Origin: Wolinella sp052173415
GTDB taxonomy: Bacteria; Campylobacterota; Campylobacteria; Campylobacterales; Helicobacteraceae
Direction: 5' to 3'
DNA length: 45,198 bases
Assembly: GCA_052173415.1 (NCBI GenBank)
Contig: JBQMYQ010000010.1
Location: forward strand, 1 to 45,198
Part shown: piece by piece, positions 42,473 through 45,198 of the stretch
How positions within the stretch are numbered: the first letter of the stretch is position 1
Layout of the letters: every line of letters begins with the position of its first letter
The notes under the pieces: generated by a model
Told to the model about the DNA's origin: nothing
The model's input: the letters and a program-made list of their open reading frames with translations, nothing else
The model's database searches: none
Position numbers and translations under genes: made by a program

Positions 42473-43213
42473 ATGAGTCAAAAAATTGTGCAGATGAATG
42501 GGGTTCATAAATATTTTGGCGATTTCCACGCGTTGAATAATGTCAATTTTAGCGTGCATAAGGGTGAAATCGTCGTTATTTGCGGTCCAAGCGGGAGTGG
42601 TAAATCGACGCTCATTCGGTGTATTAATGCGCTTGAGGAGATTGATGAGGGCGAGATTATCATCGATGGCAAACGACTTTATGATAAAGAGACGGACATT
42701 AATAAAATTCGCTCCGAAGTGGGCATGGTGTTTCAGCATTTTAATCTGTTTCCGCACTTGACGATTCTTGAAAACATCTCAATCGCGCAGATTAAGGTCA
42801 AGGGGCTTTCAAAAAGTGAGGCAGATGAGAATTCCATGGAGATTCTCAAAAAAGTGCAGCTCGAGCACAAGGCGCATGGCTATCCTAACGAGCTTTCAGG
42901 TGGGCAAAAGCAGCGTGTGGCGATTGCTAGAACCGTAGCGATGAAGCCCAAAGTGGTGCTTTTTGATGAGCCTACGAGTGCGCTAGATCCCGAGATGATC
43001 GGCGAGGTGCTTGATGTCATGCGCCAGCTTGCGCGCGAGCACTATACACTTGTGTGCGTGACGCATGAGATGGGCTTTGCCAAAGAGGTGAGCGACCGGA
43101 TTTTGTTTATGGATCATGGCGTGATTATGGAGGATACGATTCCCGAGCAGTTTTTCGCACAGCCCAAAACCGAGCGTGCGAAGAAATTTTTGAATGAGAT
43201 TTTGACACATTAA
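42473..43213 (+). CDS. Polar amino-acid ABC transporter ATPase
   Basis: A 246-residue GlnQ/PEB1C-type ATPase. Walker A is CGPSGSGKSTLIRC, Q-loop VFQHFNLFPH, signature LSGGQKQRVAIARTV, Walker B VVLFDEPTSALDPE and switch VTHEMGFAKE. It is the first gene of an operon with two binding proteins and a permease. TATAAAAC and TAAAATGA upstream may hold the promoter. The ligand is probably a polar amino acid such as glutamine, aspartate or cystine. Confidence 0.94.
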   Translation: MSQKIVQMNGVHKYFGDFHALNNVNFSVHKGEIVVICGPSGSGKSTLIRCINALEEIDEGEIIIDGKRLYDKETDINKIRSEVGMVFQHFNLFPHLTILENISIAQIKVKGLSKSEADENSMEILKKVQLEHKAHGYPNELSGGQKQRVAIARTVAMKPKVVLFDEPTSALDPEMIGEVLDVMRQLAREHYTLVCVTHEMGFAKEVSDRILFMDHGVIMEDTIPEQFFAQPKTERAKKFLNEILTH

Positions 43214-43246
43214 ACAAAAAGAGAGCACAGAACACAAGGAGAACAG

Positions 43247-44053
43247 ATGAAAAAAATTGTAGCAGGATTCCTCCTCTTTGCCTTTAGCACGGCTTTTGGA
43301 GCGGATTTGGCGTTGTGGGAGAGATCGACTCTTAATGCAATCATTAAGCGAGGAGAACTCCGCGTAAGCACGGATCCGGGCTATTATCCTTTCGAAATAA
43401 AGGACAAAAAGGGCAGTATCATCGGCTTTGACGTGGATATTGCGCGCGAAATGGCAAAAGCGATGGGCGTGAAGCTCACCATCGTGCAGGGGAGCTTTGA
43501 CAGCCTTATTTCCGGGCTTTTGACGGACAAAGCGGATCTGATTCTCGCAGCGATGACGATTACGCCTGAGCGAAACCTAAAAGTCTCCTTTGCCAATCCT
43601 TACTTCACGATTGGGCAGACGCTTCTCCTCCGACCCGATCTTAAGAATCGTGTCAAGAGCTACAAAGACTTGGACAAATCCGAATTCACTATCGTGACCA
43701 AGCTCGGTGTTACGGGCGAATTTACCGCGCGTCGCATGATGAAAAACGCAAATATTAAGACCTATGACACGGAGGCTGAGGCGGTGCAAGAGGTGCTAAA
43801 TGGCAAGGCGGACGCGTTTATTTATGATTATCCTTTCAACGCAGCTTTCATGATGCAAAAGGGCAAAGGAATGCTTATCCATCTTGATAAATCAATTACG
43901 TATGAACCGCTGGGAATCGCGCTCAAAAAAGGCGATCCCGATTTTCTCAACTGGCTTAATCACTTCCTCGCTCAGATTAAGCACGATGGGACGTATGATG
44001 AGCTCCACCATCGGTGGTTTGTCGATACGAAGTGGTTTGACAGAATCCAGTAA
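43247..44053 (+). CDS. Amino-acid ABC binding protein, copy 1
   Basis: A 268-residue periplasmic protein with signal (MKKIVAGFLLFAFSTAFGA) and an SBP family 3 domain: TLNAIIKRGELRVSTDPGYYPFE, IIGFDVDIAREMAKAMGVK, DLILAAMTITPERNLKVSFANPY, and YEPLGIALKKGDPDFLNWLN. AAGGAGA before the ATG. It shares about two thirds of residues by eye with the next gene and parts of it are identical at DNA level. Confidence 0.93.
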   Translation: MKKIVAGFLLFAFSTAFGADLALWERSTLNAIIKRGELRVSTDPGYYPFEIKDKKGSIIGFDVDIAREMAKAMGVKLTIVQGSFDSLISGLLTDKADLILAAMTITPERNLKVSFANPYFTIGQTLLLRPDLKNRVKSYKDLDKSEFTIVTKLGVTGEFTARRMMKNANIKTYDTEAEAVQEVLNGKADAFIYDYPFNAAFMMQKGKGMLIHLDKSITYEPLGIALKKGDPDFLNWLNHFLAQIKHDGTYDELHHRWFVDTKWFDRIQ

Positions 44054-44071
44054 CTAAGGAGATTAACCATC

Positions 44072-44878
44072 ATGAAAAAGATTTTAGCGGGAATCCTGCT
44101 CTCATTTTGTGCCCTCTTTGCCGCGGATATGACACTGTGGCAGAAATCTACTCTCAATGAAATCATCAAGCGCGGCGAGCTTAGAATCGGGCTTGAGCCT
44201 GGCTATTTGCCCTTTGAGATGAAAGATAAAAAGGGCAATATCATCGGCTTTGACGTGGATATTGCGCGCGAAATGGCAAAAGCGATGGGCGTGAAGCTAA
44301 AACTCGTGCCCACTTCATGGGATGGGCTGATTCCCGGGCTCATCACGGAGAAATTCGATCTGATTATTTCGGGCATGACGATCTCTCAAGAGCGCAATTT
44401 GCGGGTGAATTTCATCGAGCCTTATGTCGTCGTGGGACAATCTTTGCTCGTGCGAAAGGGGCTTGAGAAGGGGATTAAGAGCTACAAGGATCTTGATAAG
44501 CCCGAATATACGCTTGTGACAAAATTTGGCGTCTCGGCGGAATTTGCTGCAAAAAGGCTCTTTAAAAATGCAAAGTTAAAGACCTATGATACCGAAGCAG
44601 ACGCAGCTCAAGAGCTACTTAATGGCAAAGCGGATATTTTTATTTTTGACCTGCCTTTTAACGTCGCTTTCATGGCGCAAAAGGGGCGTGCCGGGGGAAT
44701 CGTGCATATCCAGGAGCCCCTCACTTATGAACCGCTAGGCTGGGCGATTAAAAAGGGCGACCCCGACTTTTTAGACTGGCTTAATCACTTCCTCGCTCAG
44801 ATTAAGCACGATGGCAGCTATGAAGAGCTGTATAATCGATGGTTTGTCGAGACAAAATGGCTTGAGAAAATTCAGTAA
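44072..44878 (+). CDS. Amino-acid ABC binding protein, copy 2
   Basis: Also 268 residues with signal (MKKILAGILLSFCALFAAD) and the same domain order: IKRGELRIGLEPGYLPFE, IIGFDVDIAREMAKAMGVK, DLIISGMTISQERNLRVNF, and YEPLGWAIKKGDPDFLDWLN. Begins 18 bp after copy 1. The differences lie in the ligand pocket region (SFDSLISGLLTDK against SWDGLIPGLITEK), so it may bind another ligand through the same transporter. Confidence 0.93.
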   Translation: MKKILAGILLSFCALFAADMTLWQKSTLNEIIKRGELRIGLEPGYLPFEMKDKKGNIIGFDVDIAREMAKAMGVKLKLVPTSWDGLIPGLITEKFDLIISGMTISQERNLRVNFIEPYVVVGQSLLVRKGLEKGIKSYKDLDKPEYTLVTKFGVSAEFAAKRLFKNAKLKTYDTEADAAQELLNGKADIFIFDLPFNVAFMAQKGRAGGIVHIQEPLTYEPLGWAIKKGDPDFLDWLNHFLAQIKHDGSYEELYNRWFVETKWLEKIQ

Positions 44879-44884
44879 CATAAC

Positions 44885-45198
44885 ATGAAAAAGCACCACT
44901 CCATCCTAGAAAACAAGCCTCTTGGATACCTGCTCGCCGCGCTGTTTTTTGTAGTGCTTGGCTACTCTATGTATCTTGCAGGCTCGAGTATTAATTATAT
45001 TTGGAAGTGGAACACGATTCCCAAGTATTTTGCCTATCAGCAGACGCTAAGTCTGGAATCGCCCCTCAATGGGGAGCTAAAGATCCTCTCTGATCGCGAG
45101 ATTGAGATTGTGAGTGATGGGGAGCACAGGAAGTTAGAGGTCAGCGGCTATAGCCTTGAATACGCCGATGGCGAGATGATTTATGAGGGCGATGTGCT
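44885..45198 (+). CDS. Amino-acid ABC permease, N-terminal part (cut by window edge)
   Basis: ATG 44885 opens a frame that runs off the right edge (104 codons). It starts MKKHHSILENKPLGYLLAAL, one membrane helix (FFVVLGYSMYLAGSSI), and then a soluble stretch (FAYQQTLSLESPLNGELKIL ... EIEIVSDGEHRKLEVSG) before the missing transport domain. Position in the operon says permease. The soluble insert of at least 60 residues after the first helix is known from some permeases of this type. The assignment rests on context. Confidence 0.65.
   Translation, partial: MKKHHSILENKPLGYLLAALFFVVLGYSMYLAGSSINYIWKWNTIPKYFAYQQTLSLESPLNGELKILSDREIEIVSDGEHRKLEVSGYSLEYADGEMIYEGDV

Larger units (their letters stand above)
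1..45198. repeat. Dispersed heptamer RGGAATC / GATTCCY over the whole window
   Basis: I counted 34 GGAATC or GATTCC in 1-6000, about one per 176 bp; base composition predicts about 3. Of these, 31 are preceded (on the GGAATC strand) by A or G. Both orientations are equally common (16 to 18). They fall in all codon positions and in intergenic DNA. A longer form GGAATCGCCC recurs, for instance at about 7101, 7716 and 7759. Only two occur in 32781-35240. See findings. Confidence 0.8.

Noticed and set aside
1..45198. CRISPR arrays, insertion sequences, rRNA genes
   Set aside because: I saw no regularly spaced direct repeats, transposase-like frames or rRNA sequence.

Overview
The window looks like chromosome from a Helicobacter-like member of the Campylobacterota (Epsilonproteobacteria) with mid-40s %GC. 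The evidence is gene content and order: argS, tatA, gmk, chePep and a divergent nucT lie in the order known from H. pylori, as does gltX2-yggT-slt. A cbb3 oxidase cluster is followed by the small Helicobacter/Campylobacter accessory genes, and nadE lies near lpxK. No species can be named from sequence alone.

Layout. 1-6.4 kb (minus strand): start of an RND efflux pump, an FtsL-like protein, rsmH, malic enzyme, a three-repeat AsmA-like envelope protein and a Cys-rich lipoprotein. 6.5-7.2 kb: a minus-strand tRNA operon (Lys-Glu-Val-Asp-Glu, plus a tRNA-shaped relic) behind a near-perfect sigma70 promoter. 7.2-12.2 kb: cinA, ppk2, ileS. 12.3-16.6 kb: a decayed cbb3 cytochrome oxidase cluster. 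ccoN has several stops and frameshifts, and one deletion removed the end of ccoO, all of ccoQ and the start of ccoP, while the downstream accessory genes are open. 16.7-24.3 kb: two possible motility/chemotaxis genes, nadE, an unusual DegT-family protein, lpxK, uraA, a PAP2 phosphatase and bcp. 24.3-32.7 kb: rpsB-tsf-ABC-fliR, nucT, chePep-gmk-tatA-argS. 32.8-35.2 kb: a restriction-modification-like island. 35.5-45.2 kb: htpG, sodC, a DMT transporter, gltX2-yggT-slt, and an amino-acid ABC operon with two tandem binding proteins, cut by the window end.

Two things stand out. First, the island between argS and htpG encodes an EcoRI-family adenine methyltransferase and, directly behind it, a DUF262-HNH protein. 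The methyltransferase carries a run of 15 C (coding strand) followed by two diverged copies of its C-terminal domain in different frames. Tract length decides whether copy 1, a Ser/Thr-rich linker plus copy 2, or neither is translated, and where ribosomes stop relative to the nuclease start. I read this as a possible three-state switch of specificity and expression.

Second, the heptamer RGGAATC (GATTCCY on the other strand) is scattered over the window in both orientations, all reading frames and intergenic DNA. I counted 34 GGAATC/GATTCC in the first 6 kb, where about 3 are expected from base composition. Only two lie in the 2.46-kb island, which supports recent acquisition of that island.
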